64,000 bases of DNA from Cronobacter turicensis z3032. Its GTDB lineage: Bacteria > Pseudomonadota > Gammaproteobacteria > Enterobacterales > Enterobacteriaceae. The position numbers and the translations under genes were made by a program. This document shows positions 20,048 to 31,368 of this stretch, one piece after another; positions within the stretch are counted from its first letter, which is position 1, and every line of letters begins with the position of its first letter. Where the stretch lies: positions 1,740,074 through 1,804,073 of the forward strand of contig FN543093.2 of NCBI GenBank assembly GCA_000027065.2. The letters run 5' to 3'. The notes beneath the pieces were generated by a model that did not search any database, was not told the origin of the DNA, and saw only the letters and a program-made list of their open reading frames with translations.

Positions 20048-20764
20048 ATGGCCTGGTTACAATCCCGGACATGGAAACGTGTTTTCTTTACCCTGTTTAT
20101 GACAGGTATGGTATGGCAGCTCGCCGCTTGTGATAACAATAAAGAACCGGAGCAGCGCAAAGCGTTTATCCAGTTCCTCCAGACTCGCATTCTGCCTTCC
20201 GAGAAACTGTCCGTCCCGACGCTGACCGCGCAGGAAAAAGAGAGCTTCGGCAAGTACGCTGACGATTATGCCATTCTTAGCGATTACTCCAGCGAAATGA
20301 CCACGGCGTTTTCCGGCAACGATCAGGCGATGCGCCAGATGCGCAGCGTGACCAGCGCGAAAGATATGGTTGAAAAACGCGACACTATCGAAAAATCTCG
20401 CAAGGAAGTAGGGAATATCGAGTCGAAACGCGCTGATACCATGAAGAGCGTGGAAGACCGTTACTCCAAACTGAAACAGCCGGACGATCTGAAAGCGGTT
20501 TTCGACCAGGCTTATCAGAAAACGGTTGTGCGTCCTAACGCGCTGCTGACCCAGACCCTGTCTCTGACCGACGCCATTCTTGGTCAGGCGCTGGATATCG
20601 GCAACTACCTGAACAGTCTCGGTAATAAAGTGCAGTACGTCGGCTCGATGGCGCAGTTTACCGACCAGAAACAGCTGGATCTGTTTAACGAAAAACTGAG
20701 CGCGATGCGCGAGAAGCAGCAGGAACTGCTGGCCGTCGCGCGTCAGCTGGCTGGCATGCAGTAA
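20048..20764 (+). CDS. DUF3053 lipoprotein, YiaF-like
   Basis: A predicted lipoprotein of 238 residues with signal peptide and lipobox LAAC (Cys about residue 28). The mature part begins DNNKEPEQRKAFIQFLQTRI and is largely helical, with a charged central stretch (VEKRDTIEKSRKEVGNIESK). The pattern QRKAFI-FLQ...LPTLTA-like, then YAILSDYS, resembles E. coli YiaF (DUF3053), so this is a second member of that family; its function is unknown. ATG 20048 is chosen because GGAG lies 7 bp upstream; ATG 20042 or 20036 are alternatives. It lies alone between two terminators, at a site with no gene in E. coli. Confidence 0.85.
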   Translation: MAWLQSRTWKRVFFTLFMTGMVWQLAACDNNKEPEQRKAFIQFLQTRILPSEKLSVPTLTAQEKESFGKYADDYAILSDYSSEMTTAFSGNDQAMRQMRSVTSAKDMVEKRDTIEKSRKEVGNIESKRADTMKSVEDRYSKLKQPDDLKAVFDQAYQKTVVRPNALLTQTLSLTDAILGQALDIGNYLNSLGNKVQYVGSMAQFTDQKQLDLFNEKLSAMREKQQELLAVARQLAGMQ

Positions 20765-20780
20765 GCCTCGCTCCGCACCC

Positions 20781-20809
20781 TAAAAAAGCCCTGCACTGCA
20801 GGGCTTTTT
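20781..20809. terminator. Bidirectional terminator between DUF3053 gene and yceF
   Basis: Stem AGCCCTG/CAGGGCT (20787-20793 and 20799-20805) with an A-run before and a T-run after. It serves the convergent DUF3053 gene and yceF. Confidence 0.92.
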
Positions 20810-20820
20810 GCTTTCAGGGT

Positions 20821-21408
20821 TCAGCGATGGGCGAGGGGATCGACGCCTTCTCTTCTTAGCATTTCACAAAGGCGAATCAGCGGCAGGCCAATCAGCGTGT
20901 TAGGGTCGCGCCCGTCAAGGCGGTCAAACAGCGTGATGCCAAGCCCTTCGCTTTTAAAGCTGCCCGCGCATTGCCAGGGTTCTTCACGATGCAGATAGTT
21001 TTCAATTTCGCGGTCGCTTAACGTGCGAAAATGCACGTGGAATGGCTCGCAGTCGGCCTGATGCGCGCCGGTTGCGCTATTATACAGCGCCAGCCCTGTA
21101 TAAAAGGTAACAACATTGCCGCTGGCCTGTTGCAATTGCTTAACCGCATTTTCAACGGTGTGCGGTTTGCCGGTAATGGTATTATTCAGCACGCAAACCT
21201 GATCGCTGCCAATAATCAAATGCCGGGGATATTTCTCCCGTAGCGCTTGCGCTTTTTGCAAAGCCAGCCTTAATACTAATTGTGGTGCGGTTTCATCCGC
21301 GTATGGGGTTTCGTCGGTCTCAGGGGCTGCGGTTTCAAACGGTAAACCGAGCTTCTCTAACAGGCTACGGCGAAACGGCGACGTGGAAGCAAGCACGATT
21401 GAGGTCAT
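20821..21408 (-). CDS. yceF: YceF, Maf-family nucleotide pyrophosphatase (7-methyl-GTP)
   Basis: A Maf/Ham1-superfamily nucleoside triphosphate pyrophosphatase. The E. coli YceF subgroup prefers 7-methyl-GTP and is thought to clean modified nucleotides. The 195-residue product (E. coli 194) has the N-terminal motif [20 protein letters not shown] (residues ~5-24), the ETDETPY segment and the conserved GSDQVCVL around residue 67-74 with the catalytic Asp. ATG 21408 fits the family start. It is divergent from yceD across 140 bp. Confidence 0.95.
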   Translation of the reverse strand: MTSIVLASTSPFRRSLLEKLGLPFETAAPETDETPYADETAPQLVLRLALQKAQALREKYPRHLIIGSDQVCVLNNTITGKPHTVENAVKQLQQASGNVVTFYTGLALYNSATGAHQADCEPFHVHFRTLSDREIENYLHREEPWQCAGSFKSEGLGITLFDRLDGRDPNTLIGLPLIRLCEMLRREGVDPLAHR

Positions 21409-21510
21409 ATTTTTCAGTGAAAGATAGCGAATCGATGAGCGCTATTTTAAACTGTCGGCCGCAATGTGTGCGAATAAATGGTAAAAGGTGTTTCAAACCC
21501 GCCTTTTTCT

Positions 21511-21539
21511 TTGACTCTATGACGTTACAAAGTTAATAT
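21511..21539 (+). promoter_or_regulatory. Sigma-70 promoter of yceD-rpmF
   Basis: TTGACT (21511-21516), 17-bp spacer and TAATAT (21534-21539): one mismatch in each hexamer. The expected start site (about 21546-21547) is only a few bases before the yceD ATG at 21549, and there is no Shine-Dalgarno. Confidence 0.8.
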
Positions 21540-21548
21540 GCGCGCCCT

Positions 21549-22070
21549 ATGCAAAAGGTAAAATTACCCCTGACTCTTGATCCGGTTCGTACGGCTCAAA
21601 AACGCCTTGATTACCAGGGTATCTATACTCCTGAACAGGTAGAGCGTATCGCCGAATCTGTGGTCAGTGTGGACAGCGATGTCGAATGCTCCATGTCGTT
21701 CGCTATCGATAACCAGCGTCTCGCCGTATTAAAAGGCGATGCAACGGTTACGGTAACGCTCGCGTGTCAGCGTTGCGGTCAGCCGTTTAGCCATCACGTC
21801 CACACAACGTATTGTTTCAGCCCGATCTCTAACGACGATCAGGCGGAAGCACTCCCGGAAGCGTATGAGCCGATTGAAGTTAATGAATTCGGCGAAATCG
21901 ACCTGCTGGCAACGGTTGAAGATGAACTCATCCTCGCCCTGCCTGTAGTTCCGGTGCATGATTCTGAACACTGTGAAGTGTCCGAGGCGGACATGGTCTT
22001 TGGTGAACTGCCTGAAGAGGCACAGAAACCAAATCCATTTGCCGTGTTAGCCAGTTTAAAGCGTAAGTAA
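21549..22070 (+). CDS. yceD: YceD, DUF177 protein linked to ribosome/23S rRNA
   Basis: A 173-residue DUF177 protein of the same length as E. coli YceD. It is acidic, with a CxxC metal-like pair ([10 protein letters not shown]) near residue 75 and the conserved EFGEIDLL and [20 protein letters not shown] segments. In bacteria and plastids the family is associated with 23S rRNA accumulation, and the gene is nearly always upstream of rpmF, as here (51 bp apart). The ATG at 21549 matches the family but follows the -10 box so closely that the transcript may be leaderless. Confidence 0.95.
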   Translation: MQKVKLPLTLDPVRTAQKRLDYQGIYTPEQVERIAESVVSVDSDVECSMSFAIDNQRLAVLKGDATVTVTLACQRCGQPFSHHVHTTYCFSPISNDDQAEALPEAYEPIEVNEFGEIDLLATVEDELILALPVVPVHDSEHCEVSEADMVFGELPEEAQKPNPFAVLASLKRK

Positions 22071-22109
22071 TTGGCGTTTCCCGCGCGAGCAGGAATAAGC
22101 CGTAATTGA

Positions 22110-22295
<186 letters not shown>

Positions 22296-22367
22296 TCACG
22301 CGCAAGCGTGGTTGAGCTTAGTGCGCTTTCCCCGCTCTGGCGGGGATAACCGTAACCTGGCGATATC

Positions 22368-23402
22368 TTGACACCTCTAACCCTGGCGTTAGATGTCATG
22401 GGCGGGGACTTTGGTCCTGCCGTGACAGTGCCTGCAGCATTGCAGGCACTGAATTCTGATCCACATTTGCATCTTCTTTTAGTCGGCGATCCCGACGCCA
22501 TCACGCCATTACTTGCCAGAGCTGATTTTGAACAACGTTCGCGGTTGCAGATTATTGCGGCAGAGTCGGTTATTGCCAGTGATGTCCGTCCTTCCCAGGC
22601 TGTGCGCAACAGCCGCGGCAGCTCTATGCGTATCGCGCTGGAGCTGGTGAAAGAAGGGCGCGCGCAGGCCTGCATCAGCGCCGGTAATACCGGCGCGCTG
22701 ATGGGGCTTGCTAAACTGCTGCTTAAACCTGTCGAAGGTATTGAGCGGCCTGCGCTGGTGACGGTGCTGCCGCATCAGCAGAAAGGTAAAACGGTGGTGC
22801 TGGATTTAGGCGCCAACGTGGATTGCGACAGCACGATGCTCGCGCAGTTTGCGATTATGGGCTCAGTGATGGCGGAAGAAGTACTCGGTATCGAGAATCC
22901 GCGCGTCGCGCTTCTCAATATCGGCGAAGAAGAAACAAAGGGGCTTGATAGCATCCGCGATGCAGCGGCGCTATTAAAAACTGTACCATCGTTGAACTAC
23001 ATCGGCTATCTCGAAGCCAACGAATTACTGACCGGCAAAACCGATGTGCTGGTATGCGACGGTTTTGTCGGTAACGTCACGTTAAAAACGATGGAAGGTG
23101 TTGTCAGGATGTTCCTTTCGCTGCTCAAATCGCAGGGCGAAGGTAAAAAACGGTCGTGGTGGTGGCTTTTACTAAAGCGTTGGTTACAAAAAAGCCTCTC
23201 AAGGCGATTCAGTCACCTCAACCCCGACCAGTATAATGGCGCCTGTCTGTTAGGATTGCGCGGCACGGTGATCAAGAGCCACGGTGCAGCCAATCAGCGA
23301 GCTTTTGCGGTCGCGATTGAACAGGCAGTGCAGGCGGTGCAGCGACAAGTCCCTCAGCGGATTGCCGCTCGCCTGGAATCTGTATTACCCAAGAGTGACT
23401 GA
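22368..23402 (+). CDS. plsX: PlsX, phosphate acyltransferase
   Basis: PlsX converts acyl-ACP to acyl-phosphate for the first step of phospholipid synthesis. The start is TTG 22368 (protein [20 protein letters not shown]), consistent with the family N terminus LALDVMGGD; no ATG or GTG upstream fits. The 344-residue product is about 12 residues shorter at the C terminus than E. coli (356), ending [14 protein letters not shown]. Conserved segments [17 protein letters not shown] and [11 protein letters not shown] are intact. Six bp separate it from fabH. Confidence 0.96.
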   Translation: MTPLTLALDVMGGDFGPAVTVPAALQALNSDPHLHLLLVGDPDAITPLLARADFEQRSRLQIIAAESVIASDVRPSQAVRNSRGSSMRIALELVKEGRAQACISAGNTGALMGLAKLLLKPVEGIERPALVTVLPHQQKGKTVVLDLGANVDCDSTMLAQFAIMGSVMAEEVLGIENPRVALLNIGEEETKGLDSIRDAAALLKTVPSLNYIGYLEANELLTGKTDVLVCDGFVGNVTLKTMEGVVRMFLSLLKSQGEGKKRSWWWLLLKRWLQKSLSRRFSHLNPDQYNGACLLGLRGTVIKSHGAANQRAFAVAIEQAVQAVQRQVPQRIAARLESVLPKSD

Positions 23403-23408
23403 GCGTAC

Positions 23409-24362
23409 ATGTATACGAAGATTATTGGTACAGGCAGCTATCTGCCTGAACAAGTGCGGACTAACGCCGATCTTGAAAAAATGGTGGAAACCTCTGACGA
23501 GTGGATTGTCACTCGCACCGGTATCCGCGAGCGTCGCATTGCGGCGCCCGGCGAAACGGTCGCCACCATGGGCTACGAAGCGGCACTGCGCGCCATTGAG
23601 ATGGCCGGTATTGACAAAGAACAGATTGGCCTGATTATCGTCGCCACTACTTCCGCCACGCACGCTTTCCCGAGCGCCGCTTGTCAGGTGCAGGGTATGC
23701 TTGGCATCAAAGGCTGCCCGGCGTTTGACGTCGCCGCCGCCTGTGCTGGTTTTACCTATGCGTTAAGCATTGCCGATCAATACGTGAAATCCGGCGCGGT
23801 GAAAAATGCGCTGGTGATCGGCTCCGACGTGCTGGCGCGCACGCTCGATCCTGAGGATCGCGGTACGATCATTCTGTTCGGCGATGGCGCAGGCGCGGCC
23901 GTACTGGGCGCCAGCGAAGAGCCAGGCATTCTGTCTACGCATCTGCACGCTGACGGCAGCTACGGCGAACTTCTGACTCTGCCAAACCAGGATCGCGTGA
24001 ACCCGGACAGCCCGACCTTCCTGACCATGGCCGGGAACGAAGTCTTTAAAGTCGCGGTAACGGAACTGGCGCATATTGTTGACGAGACCCTGGAAGCGAA
24101 TCAGCTGGATCGCGCCGATCTCGACTGGCTGGTGCCGCATCAGGCGAACCTGCGCATTATCAGCGCCACCGCGAAAAAACTCGGTATGTCGATGGACAAT
24201 GTCGTCGTCACCCTCGACCGACACGGCAACACCTCTGCGGCTTCCGTGCCATGCGCGCTGGATGAAGCGGTACGTGACGGACGCATTCAGCGGGGCCAAC
24301 TGGTGCTGCTGGAAGCCTTCGGCGGCGGCTTCACCTGGGGTTCCGCGCTGGTTCGTTTTTAA
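23409..24362 (+). CDS. fabH: FabH, beta-ketoacyl-ACP synthase III
   Basis: FabH condenses acetyl-CoA with malonyl-ACP to begin fatty acid synthesis. The product has 317 residues, as in E. coli. The Cys-His-Asn triad is present: [10 protein letters not shown] (Cys about 112), [10 protein letters not shown] (His about 244) and [10 protein letters not shown] (Asn about 274). It is in the type II fatty acid operon between plsX and fabD. Confidence 0.98.
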   Translation: MYTKIIGTGSYLPEQVRTNADLEKMVETSDEWIVTRTGIRERRIAAPGETVATMGYEAALRAIEMAGIDKEQIGLIIVATTSATHAFPSAACQVQGMLGIKGCPAFDVAAACAGFTYALSIADQYVKSGAVKNALVIGSDVLARTLDPEDRGTIILFGDGAGAAVLGASEEPGILSTHLHADGSYGELLTLPNQDRVNPDSPTFLTMAGNEVFKVAVTELAHIVDETLEANQLDRADLDWLVPHQANLRIISATAKKLGMSMDNVVVTLDRHGNTSAASVPCALDEAVRDGRIQRGQLVLLEAFGGGFTWGSALVRF

Positions 24363-24379
24363 TCGAGAAGGATAAAAAA

Positions 24380-25309
24380 ATGACGCAATTTGCTTTTGTA
24401 TTCCCGGGGCAGGGTTCTCAGGCCGTGGGAATGCTGTCTGACATGGCGGCAAATTTTCCCGTTATTGAAGCGACGTTCCGCGAAGCCTCCGCGGCGCTGG
24501 GCTATGATCTCTGGGCGCTGGTGCAACAAGGCCCGGCGGAAGAGCTGAATAAAACCTGGCAGACGCAGCCTGCGTTGCTGACCGCCTCCGTCGCGCTGTG
24601 GCGCGTATGGCAGGAGCAGGGCGGTAAAGCGCCTGCGCTGATGGCCGGTCATAGCCTTGGCGAATATTCCGCGCTGGTCTGCGCGGGCGTCATCGATTTC
24701 GCCGACGCCGTGCGTCTGGTTGAGCTGCGCGGTAAATTCATGCAGGAAGCGGTGCCGGAAGGCACGGGCGCCATGGCTGCGATTATCGGTCTGGACGACG
24801 ACGCTATCGCGAAAGCGTGCCAGGACGCCGCTGAAGGGCAGGTAGTTTCACCGGTTAACTTCAACTCGCCAGGCCAGGTCGTTATCGCCGGTCATAAAGA
24901 CGCCGTTGAGCGTGCCGGCGCCGCCTGTAAAGCCGCGGGCGCCAAACGTGCGCTGCCGCTGCCGGTGAGCGTGCCGTCACACTGCGCGCTGATGAAACCC
25001 GCAGCGGAGAAACTGGCCGCTGAGCTTGAAAAAATTACGTTTAACGCCCCGCAGATTCCGGTTGTGAATAACGTTGACGTGAAATGCGAAACGTCGCCGG
25101 AAGCTATCCGCGATGCGCTGGTGCGCCAGCTTTACAGCCCGGTGCAGTGGACGAAGAGCGTCGAATTTATCGCGGCGCAGGGCGTCACGCAGCTGTATGA
25201 AGTCGGTCCGGGCAAAGTCCTTACGGGCCTGGCGAAACGTATTGTTGACACCCTGACGGCGGCGGCCATTAACGAGCCCGCCAGCCTGTCAGCGGCACTT
25301 GCGCAATAA
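24380..25309 (+). CDS. fabD: FabD, malonyl-CoA:ACP transacylase
   Basis: FabD loads malonate from CoA onto ACP. The 309-residue product equals the E. coli length. It shows the oxyanion motif FPGQGSQAVGM at the N terminus, the nucleophile elbow AGHSLGEYSA (Ser about 92), a conserved Arg in VELRGKFMQ (about 117) and the catalytic His in SVPSHCALM (about 201). GAGAAGGAT precedes the ATG. It is 13 bp from the fabG start. Confidence 0.98.
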   Translation: MTQFAFVFPGQGSQAVGMLSDMAANFPVIEATFREASAALGYDLWALVQQGPAEELNKTWQTQPALLTASVALWRVWQEQGGKAPALMAGHSLGEYSALVCAGVIDFADAVRLVELRGKFMQEAVPEGTGAMAAIIGLDDDAIAKACQDAAEGQVVSPVNFNSPGQVVIAGHKDAVERAGAACKAAGAKRALPLPVSVPSHCALMKPAAEKLAAELEKITFNAPQIPVVNNVDVKCETSPEAIRDALVRQLYSPVQWTKSVEFIAAQGVTQLYEVGPGKVLTGLAKRIVDTLTAAAINEPASLSAALAQ

Positions 25310-25322
25310 AACGAGGAAAACC

Positions 25323-26057
25323 ATGAGCTTTGAAGGAAAAATCGCGCTGGTCACCGGTGCGAGCCGCGGTATCGGCCGCGCTATCGCCGAAACCCTGGCC
25401 GCACGCGGCGCGAAGGTTATCGGCACCGCAACCAGCGAAAGCGGCGCGCAAGCGATTAGCGACTATCTGGGCGCGAATGGCAAAGGCCTGATGCTGAATG
25501 TGACCGATGCGGCATCCATCGAATCCGTTCTAGAAAATATTCGCTCAGAATTTGGCGAAGTGGACATTCTGGTCAATAATGCCGGGATAACCCGTGACAA
25601 CCTGCTGATGCGAATGAAAGATGACGAGTGGAACGATATCATCGAAACCAACCTGTCATCGGTTTTCCGTCTGTCAAAAGCGGTAATGCGAGCTATGATG
25701 AAGAAACGTCACGGTCGCATTATCACTATAGGTTCTGTGGTCGGTACCATGGGAAATGCTGGTCAGGCCAACTACGCTGCGGCGAAAGCGGGTCTTATCG
25801 GTTTTAGTAAATCGCTGGCACGCGAAGTGGCGTCCCGCGGTATTACAGTAAACGTTGTTGCTCCGGGCTTCATTGAAACGGACATGACGCGTGCGCTGTC
25901 TGACGATCAGCGTGCGGGTATTCTGGCGGAAGTTCCTGCGGGTCGTTTAGGCGACGCAAAAGAAATCGCCAGTGCGGTTGCATTTTTAGCCTCTGACGAG
26001 GCCGGGTACATCACTGGTGAGACCCTGCACGTCAACGGCGGAATGTACATGGTTTAA
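25323..26057 (+). CDS. fabG: FabG, 3-oxoacyl-ACP reductase (NADPH)
   Basis: FabG reduces 3-oxoacyl-ACP in the elongation cycle. The start is ATG 25323 (MSFEGKIALVTGASRGIGRA); an in-frame ATG eight codons upstream overlaps fabD and lacks similarity. The 244-residue short-chain dehydrogenase has the NADPH Rossmann motif TGASRGIG, the NNAG segment, and the Ser-Tyr-Lys triad in GSVVGTMGNAGQANYAAAKA (Ser ~138, Tyr ~151, Lys ~155). It is the last gene before the acpP promoter region. Confidence 0.98.
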   Translation: MSFEGKIALVTGASRGIGRAIAETLAARGAKVIGTATSESGAQAISDYLGANGKGLMLNVTDAASIESVLENIRSEFGEVDILVNNAGITRDNLLMRMKDDEWNDIIETNLSSVFRLSKAVMRAMMKKRHGRIITIGSVVGTMGNAGQANYAAAKAGLIGFSKSLAREVASRGITVNVVAPGFIETDMTRALSDDQRAGILAEVPAGRLGDAKEIASAVAFLASDEAGYITGETLHVNGGMYMV

Positions 26058-26138
26058 CCACGAATAAAATTATTTGCGTTATCAGGGCAATTGCCCGCAA
26101 AATAGCGTAAAATCGTGGTAAGACCTGCCGGGATTTAG

Positions 26139-26166
26139 TTGCAACTTTTTCAACATTTTATACACT
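26139..26166 (+). promoter_or_regulatory. Candidate sigma-70 promoter of acpP
   Basis: TTGCAA (26139-26144), 16-bp spacer and TACACT (26161-26166) in the AT-rich gap before acpP, which fits the need for acyl carrier protein at far higher levels than the enzymes. The hexamers are only moderate matches. Confidence 0.45.
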
Positions 26167-26211
26167 ACGAAAACCATCGCGAAAGCGAGTTTTGATAGGA
26201 AATTTAAGAGT

Positions 26212-26448
26212 ATGAGCACTATCGAAGAACGCGTTAAGAAAATTATCGGCGAACAGCTGGGCGTTAAGCAGGAAGAAGTTACCAACAATGCTTCCTTCGT
26301 TGAAGACCTGGGCGCTGATTCTCTTGACACCGTTGAGCTGGTAATGGCTCTGGAAGAAGAGTTTGATACTGAGATTCCGGACGAAGAAGCTGAGAAGATC
26401 ACCACCGTTCAGGCTGCCATTGATTACATCAACGGTCACCAGGCGTAA
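26212..26448 (+). CDS. acpP: Acyl carrier protein
   Basis: The 78-residue acyl carrier protein, on which all fatty acid intermediates are carried. It is very acidic and carries the phosphopantetheine attachment motif [10 protein letters not shown] (Ser about 37). The protein is essentially identical to that of E. coli. Its low GC and strong codon bias compared with neighbours fit very high expression. It has its own promoter and is followed by a hairpin before fabF. Confidence 0.99.
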
Positions 26449-26459
26449 GTGAACATCTC

Positions 26460-27781
<1,322 letters not shown>

Positions 27782-27789
27782 CAGCCGCT

Positions 27790-27824
27790 ACAAAGGCCCG
27801 CCCCGCGTGGGCCTTTGTGCATTT
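27790..27824 (+). terminator. Terminator-like hairpin after fabF
   Basis: Ten-bp perfect stem ACAAAGGCCC/GGGCCTTTGT (27790-27799 and 27809-27818) with only a weak T tract (GCATTTT). It lies 8 bp after the fabF stop. Confidence 0.7.
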
Positions 27825-27889
27825 TCCCTCCCTCTTGCTCCCTGTCGGTCATCCTGCGAGACTAATGCGCTACCCGTTAAGGAGCCTCT

Positions 27890-28690
27890 ATGCTGTTAAT
27901 TAATGGTATCGAACAGGATTGCCTGTCGACGACCGATCGCGCCGTACAGTTCGGTGACGGCTGCTTTACGACCGCCCGCGTACGCGACGGCGCCGTTCTC
28001 CTGCTGGAACAGCATCTGGCGCGCCTGCGCGAAGGCTGTGAACGGTTGCTGATCCCGATGCCGGATAGCGAGGTGCTGCGTGACGAAATGCGCCATGCGG
28101 CGCAGGGGCAGGGGAGCGCGGTGGTGAAAGTCATCATCACCCGCGGCGCTGGCAAGCGCGGCTATAGCATTGCCGGGTGCGGCGCGCCCACGCGTATTGT
28201 CTCCCGCGGCGCGTACCCTGCTTTTTATGATGAATGGCGCGAGCGCGGCGTGAGCCTCGCGACCAGTCCCGTGCGGCTGGGGCGCAATCCACATCTTGCG
28301 GGCATCAAACATCTGAACCGGCTCGAACAGGTGTTGATCCGCACGCATCTTGAGCAGACGCCCGCCGATGAGGCGCTGGTGCTTGACAGCGAAGGGTGGG
28401 TTACGGAATGCTGTGCGGCTAATTTGTTCTGGCGTAAAGGAAAAGCGGTGTTCACCCCCCGTCTCGATCAGGCTGGCGTTGATGGCCTTATGCGGCGCCA
28501 TATTATTGGCTTGCTGAATCAATCATCCTGGCGATTATCTGAAATTAACGCGCCGGCCAGCGCGCTTGACGCGGCGGATGAAGTGTTCATCTGCAACGCG
28601 CTGATGCCGCTGGTGCCGGTGCGCGAGATTGACGGCCACGCTTACGCCTCGCGCGAACTGTATTACTACCTCATTTCCCACTGCGAATAA
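27890..28690 (+). CDS. pabC: PabC, aminodeoxychorismate lyase
   Basis: PabC is a PLP enzyme that releases 4-aminobenzoate and pyruvate from aminodeoxychorismate in folate synthesis. The 266-residue product (E. coli 269) has the class IV aminotransferase fold: [12 protein letters not shown] near residues 22-34, the PLP lysine in [14 protein letters not shown] (about residue 140) and the cofactor loop [20 protein letters not shown] gives a strong ribosome site. It is followed by mltG, tmk and holB at short distances, so these form one transcript. Confidence 0.96.
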   Translation: MLLINGIEQDCLSTTDRAVQFGDGCFTTARVRDGAVLLLEQHLARLREGCERLLIPMPDSEVLRDEMRHAAQGQGSAVVKVIITRGAGKRGYSIAGCGAPTRIVSRGAYPAFYDEWRERGVSLATSPVRLGRNPHLAGIKHLNRLEQVLIRTHLEQTPADEALVLDSEGWVTECCAANLFWRKGKAVFTPRLDQAGVDGLMRRHIIGLLNQSSWRLSEINAPASALDAADEVFICNALMPLVPVREIDGHAYASRELYYYLISHCE

Positions 28691-28700
28691 CCGGGTTCCC

Positions 28701-29723
28701 ATGAAGAAAATGTTGCGCGTCGCGCTACTGCTGGTTCTTGTGCTTGCCATCGCGGCAGGCGTCGGTTACTGGAAAGTGCGCCAGCTGGCGCACAGCCCAC
28801 TGCCGATCACCAAAGAGACGATTTTCACCCTGAAACCAGGCACCGGGCGTATCGCGCTTGGCCAACAGCTTTATGAAGAGAAGCTGATCAAACGCCCGCG
28901 CGTGTTTCAGTGGCTGCTGCGTCTGCAGCCTGATCTTTCTCACTTCAAGGCTGGCACCTATCGATTCACGCCGCAAATGACCGTGCGCGATGCCCTGCAG
29001 TTGCTGGCGAGCGGTAAAGAGGCGCAGTTTCCCCTGCGCTTTGTCGAAGGCATGAAACTGAGCGACTGGCTGAAACAGCTGCGTGAAGCGCCGTATATCA
29101 AACATACGCTCAAAGACGACGATTACGCGACGGTGGCTGAGGCGCTCAAGTTTGAGCATCCGGAGTGGGTGGAAGGCTGGTTCTGGCCTGATACCTGGCT
29201 CTATACGGCGAATACCTCTGACGTAACGATCCTTAAACGCGCCCATCAGAAAATGGTGAAAGCGGTGGATGACGTCTGGAAAGCGCGGATGGACGGGCTG
29301 CCTTACCAGGATCAGAACCAACTGGTGACGATGGCGTCGATTATTGAGAAAGAGACGGCGGTGGCGAGCGAGCGCGACCGGGTCGCCTCGGTCTTTATCA
29401 ATCGCCTGCGTATTGGCATGCGGCTGCAAACCGACCCGACGGTCATCTACGGTATGGGTAAGAATTACAACGGTAAGCTGTCGCGTAAGGATCTGGAAAC
29501 CCCGACGCCGTATAATACCTACGTGATTAGCGGCCTGCCGCCGGGACCTATCGCCATGCCAGGCGAGGCGTCGCTTAAAGCGGCGGCGCATCCGGCGAAA
29601 ACGCCGTATCTCTATTTCGTGGCGGACGGGAAGGGCGGCCACACGTTTACCACGAATCTCGCCAGCCATAATCGTGCGGTGCAGGATTATCTCAAGGCGC
29701 TTAAGGATAAAAATGAGCAGTAA
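28701..29723 (+). CDS. mltG: MltG, endolytic murein transglycosylase
   Basis: MltG cuts nascent glycan strands and so helps set their length. The 340-residue product equals E. coli MltG (YceG). It has one N-terminal membrane helix (about residues 5-25) and a periplasmic LysM-like region. The catalytic domain contains [17 protein letters not shown] with the catalytic Glu (about 218), followed by [17 protein letters not shown] and [19 protein letters not shown]. The start is ATG 28701; an upstream in-frame ATG lies within pabC. The 3' end overlaps tmk by 11 bp. Confidence 0.97.
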   Translation: MKKMLRVALLLVLVLAIAAGVGYWKVRQLAHSPLPITKETIFTLKPGTGRIALGQQLYEEKLIKRPRVFQWLLRLQPDLSHFKAGTYRFTPQMTVRDALQLLASGKEAQFPLRFVEGMKLSDWLKQLREAPYIKHTLKDDDYATVAEALKFEHPEWVEGWFWPDTWLYTANTSDVTILKRAHQKMVKAVDDVWKARMDGLPYQDQNQLVTMASIIEKETAVASERDRVASVFINRLRIGMRLQTDPTVIYGMGKNYNGKLSRKDLETPTPYNTYVISGLPPGPIAMPGEASLKAAAHPAKTPYLYFVADGKGGHTFTTNLASHNRAVQDYLKALKDKNEQ

Positions 29724-30351
29724 ATATATTGTTATCGAAGGGCTGGAAGGCGCCGGGAAAACCACGGCGCGCAACCTGGTGGTGGAGACGCTGAAATCGC
29801 TCGGCATTACTGATATGACCTTCACCCGCGAGCCGGGCGGCACGGTGCTGGCGGAGAAACTGCGCAGCCTCGTACTGGATATCAAATCGGTCGGTGATGA
29901 AGTCATCACCGATAACGCGGAAGTGCTGCTGTTTTATGCCGCGCGCGTGCAACTGGTGGAAACGGTCATTAAGCCTGCGCTGGCGCGCGGCGAATGGGTC
30001 ATCGGCGACCGTCACGATCTTTCCACGCAAGCCTACCAGGGCGGCGGGCGCGGTATCGACCGTGAACTGCTGGCGACGCTGCGCCAGACCGTGCTCGGCG
30101 ATTTCGCGCCGGATCTCACGCTCTATCTCGATGTCGATCCGCGCATTGGGCTTGAGCGCGCCCGCGCACGTGGCGAACTCGATCGTATCGAGCAGGAGTC
30201 GCTCGACTTCTTTAACCGCACCCGCGCCCGCTACCTTGAACTGGCCGCCGCCGATCCGCGCATCATCACGATTGACGCCTGCCAGCCGCTGGATGCCGTC
30301 AGCCGTGATATCCGTTCGGCGATCGCGCGCTGGGTGCAGGAGCAGAAATAA
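29713..30351 (+). CDS. tmk: Thymidylate kinase
   Basis: Tmk phosphorylates dTMP to dTDP. The start is ATG 29713 ([20 protein letters not shown]), overlapping the mltG stop; the product is 212 residues (E. coli 213). It has the P-loop [10 protein letters not shown], the FTREPGGT motif, and [19 protein letters not shown] with the DRH variant of the family DR[YH] signature. The lid carries the Arg residues typical of the type II enzyme. The stop overlaps the holB start by one base. Confidence 0.97.
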   Translation: MSSKYIVIEGLEGAGKTTARNLVVETLKSLGITDMTFTREPGGTVLAEKLRSLVLDIKSVGDEVITDNAEVLLFYAARVQLVETVIKPALARGEWVIGDRHDLSTQAYQGGGRGIDRELLATLRQTVLGDFAPDLTLYLDVDPRIGLERARARGELDRIEQESLDFFNRTRARYLELAAADPRIITIDACQPLDAVSRDIRSAIARWVQEQK

Positions 30352-31358
30352 TGAAATGGTATCCGTGGCTGCGCCCCTCGTTTGAGCATCTGGTCGGTAA
30401 CTGGCAGGCCGGCAGGGGACACCATGCGGTATTGATCCATGCGCTGCCCGGTATGGGCGACGACGCGCTGATTTACGCGTTGAGCCGCTGGCGCATGTGC
30501 CAGCAGCCGCAGGGCCAGAAAAGCTGCGGCGAATGCCGCGCCTGCCAGCTGATGCAGGCGGGCACGCACCCGGATTATTATCAGGCGGAGCCGGAGAAGG
30601 GCAAATCGACTCTGGGCATCGACGCTATCCGCGATATCAGCGAGAAGCTTTACGATCGCGCGCGGCTCGGCGGCGCCAAAGTGGTCTGGATCAAAGAGGC
30701 GGCGCAACTGACGGAAGCGGCAGCGAACGCGCTGCTGAAAACGCTGGAAGAGCCGCCGGAAAATACCTGGTTTTTGCTGGGCTGCCGCGAGCCGGAACAG
30801 CTGCCTGCCACGCTTCGTAGCCGCTGCTTCAGCTGGCATCTGGCACCGCCCGAAACGCGCTATGCCGAAGCCTGGCTTGCGCGCGAGATCCAGGCGGAGC
30901 CGTCGCGGATTAACGCCGCGCTGCGTCTGACCGGCGGCGCGCCCGCCGCCGCGCTTGAACTGCTCCAGCCGGAGCAGTGGCAGCAGCGCGTGGCCCTTGG
31001 CGAGAAAATCACGGCGGCGCTGACGAGCGGCGACTGGCTCTCTTTATTACCTGCGCTGAACCATGAACAGGCGCCTTTTCGCCTGCACTGGCTGGCGGCG
31101 TTCCTGATGGACGCGCTGAAGTGGCGTCATGGCGCCCAGGCAGCGCTGGTCAACACTGATTATCCGGTGCTCGTGGCCCAGCTGGCGCAGCGTTTTTCAC
31201 CGGCCGTCACTCAGGCGATGCTTGATTCGCTATTCCGTTGCCGCGACAGGCTGCTAAACGTCGCCGCCGTCAACCGCGAACTGCTGCTGACCGAACTGTT
31301 ACTCACCTGGGAGCGCTATATGCGCCCTGACGCGGTGCTTCCTTCTTATCACCTCTGA
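30351..31358 (+). CDS. holB: DNA polymerase III delta' subunit
   Basis: HolB is part of the clamp loader that opens the beta sliding clamp. The 335-residue product (E. coli 334) has an AAA+-like fold without a working ATPase site, as in the family: the P-loop position reads ALPGMGDDAL rather than GxxGxGKT. It has a zinc-binding Cys set (SCGECRACQLM, about residues 50-63) and the SRC arginine-finger motif in LPATLRSRCFSW. Its start overlaps the tmk stop (TAATG). Confidence 0.97.
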   Translation: MKWYPWLRPSFEHLVGNWQAGRGHHAVLIHALPGMGDDALIYALSRWRMCQQPQGQKSCGECRACQLMQAGTHPDYYQAEPEKGKSTLGIDAIRDISEKLYDRARLGGAKVVWIKEAAQLTEAAANALLKTLEEPPENTWFLLGCREPEQLPATLRSRCFSWHLAPPETRYAEAWLAREIQAEPSRINAALRLTGGAPAAALELLQPEQWQQRVALGEKITAALTSGDWLSLLPALNHEQAPFRLHWLAAFLMDALKWRHGAQAALVNTDYPVLVAQLAQRFSPAVTQAMLDSLFRCRDRLLNVAAVNRELLLTELLLTWERYMRPDAVLPSYHL

Positions 31359-31368
31359 GAGAGACGTT

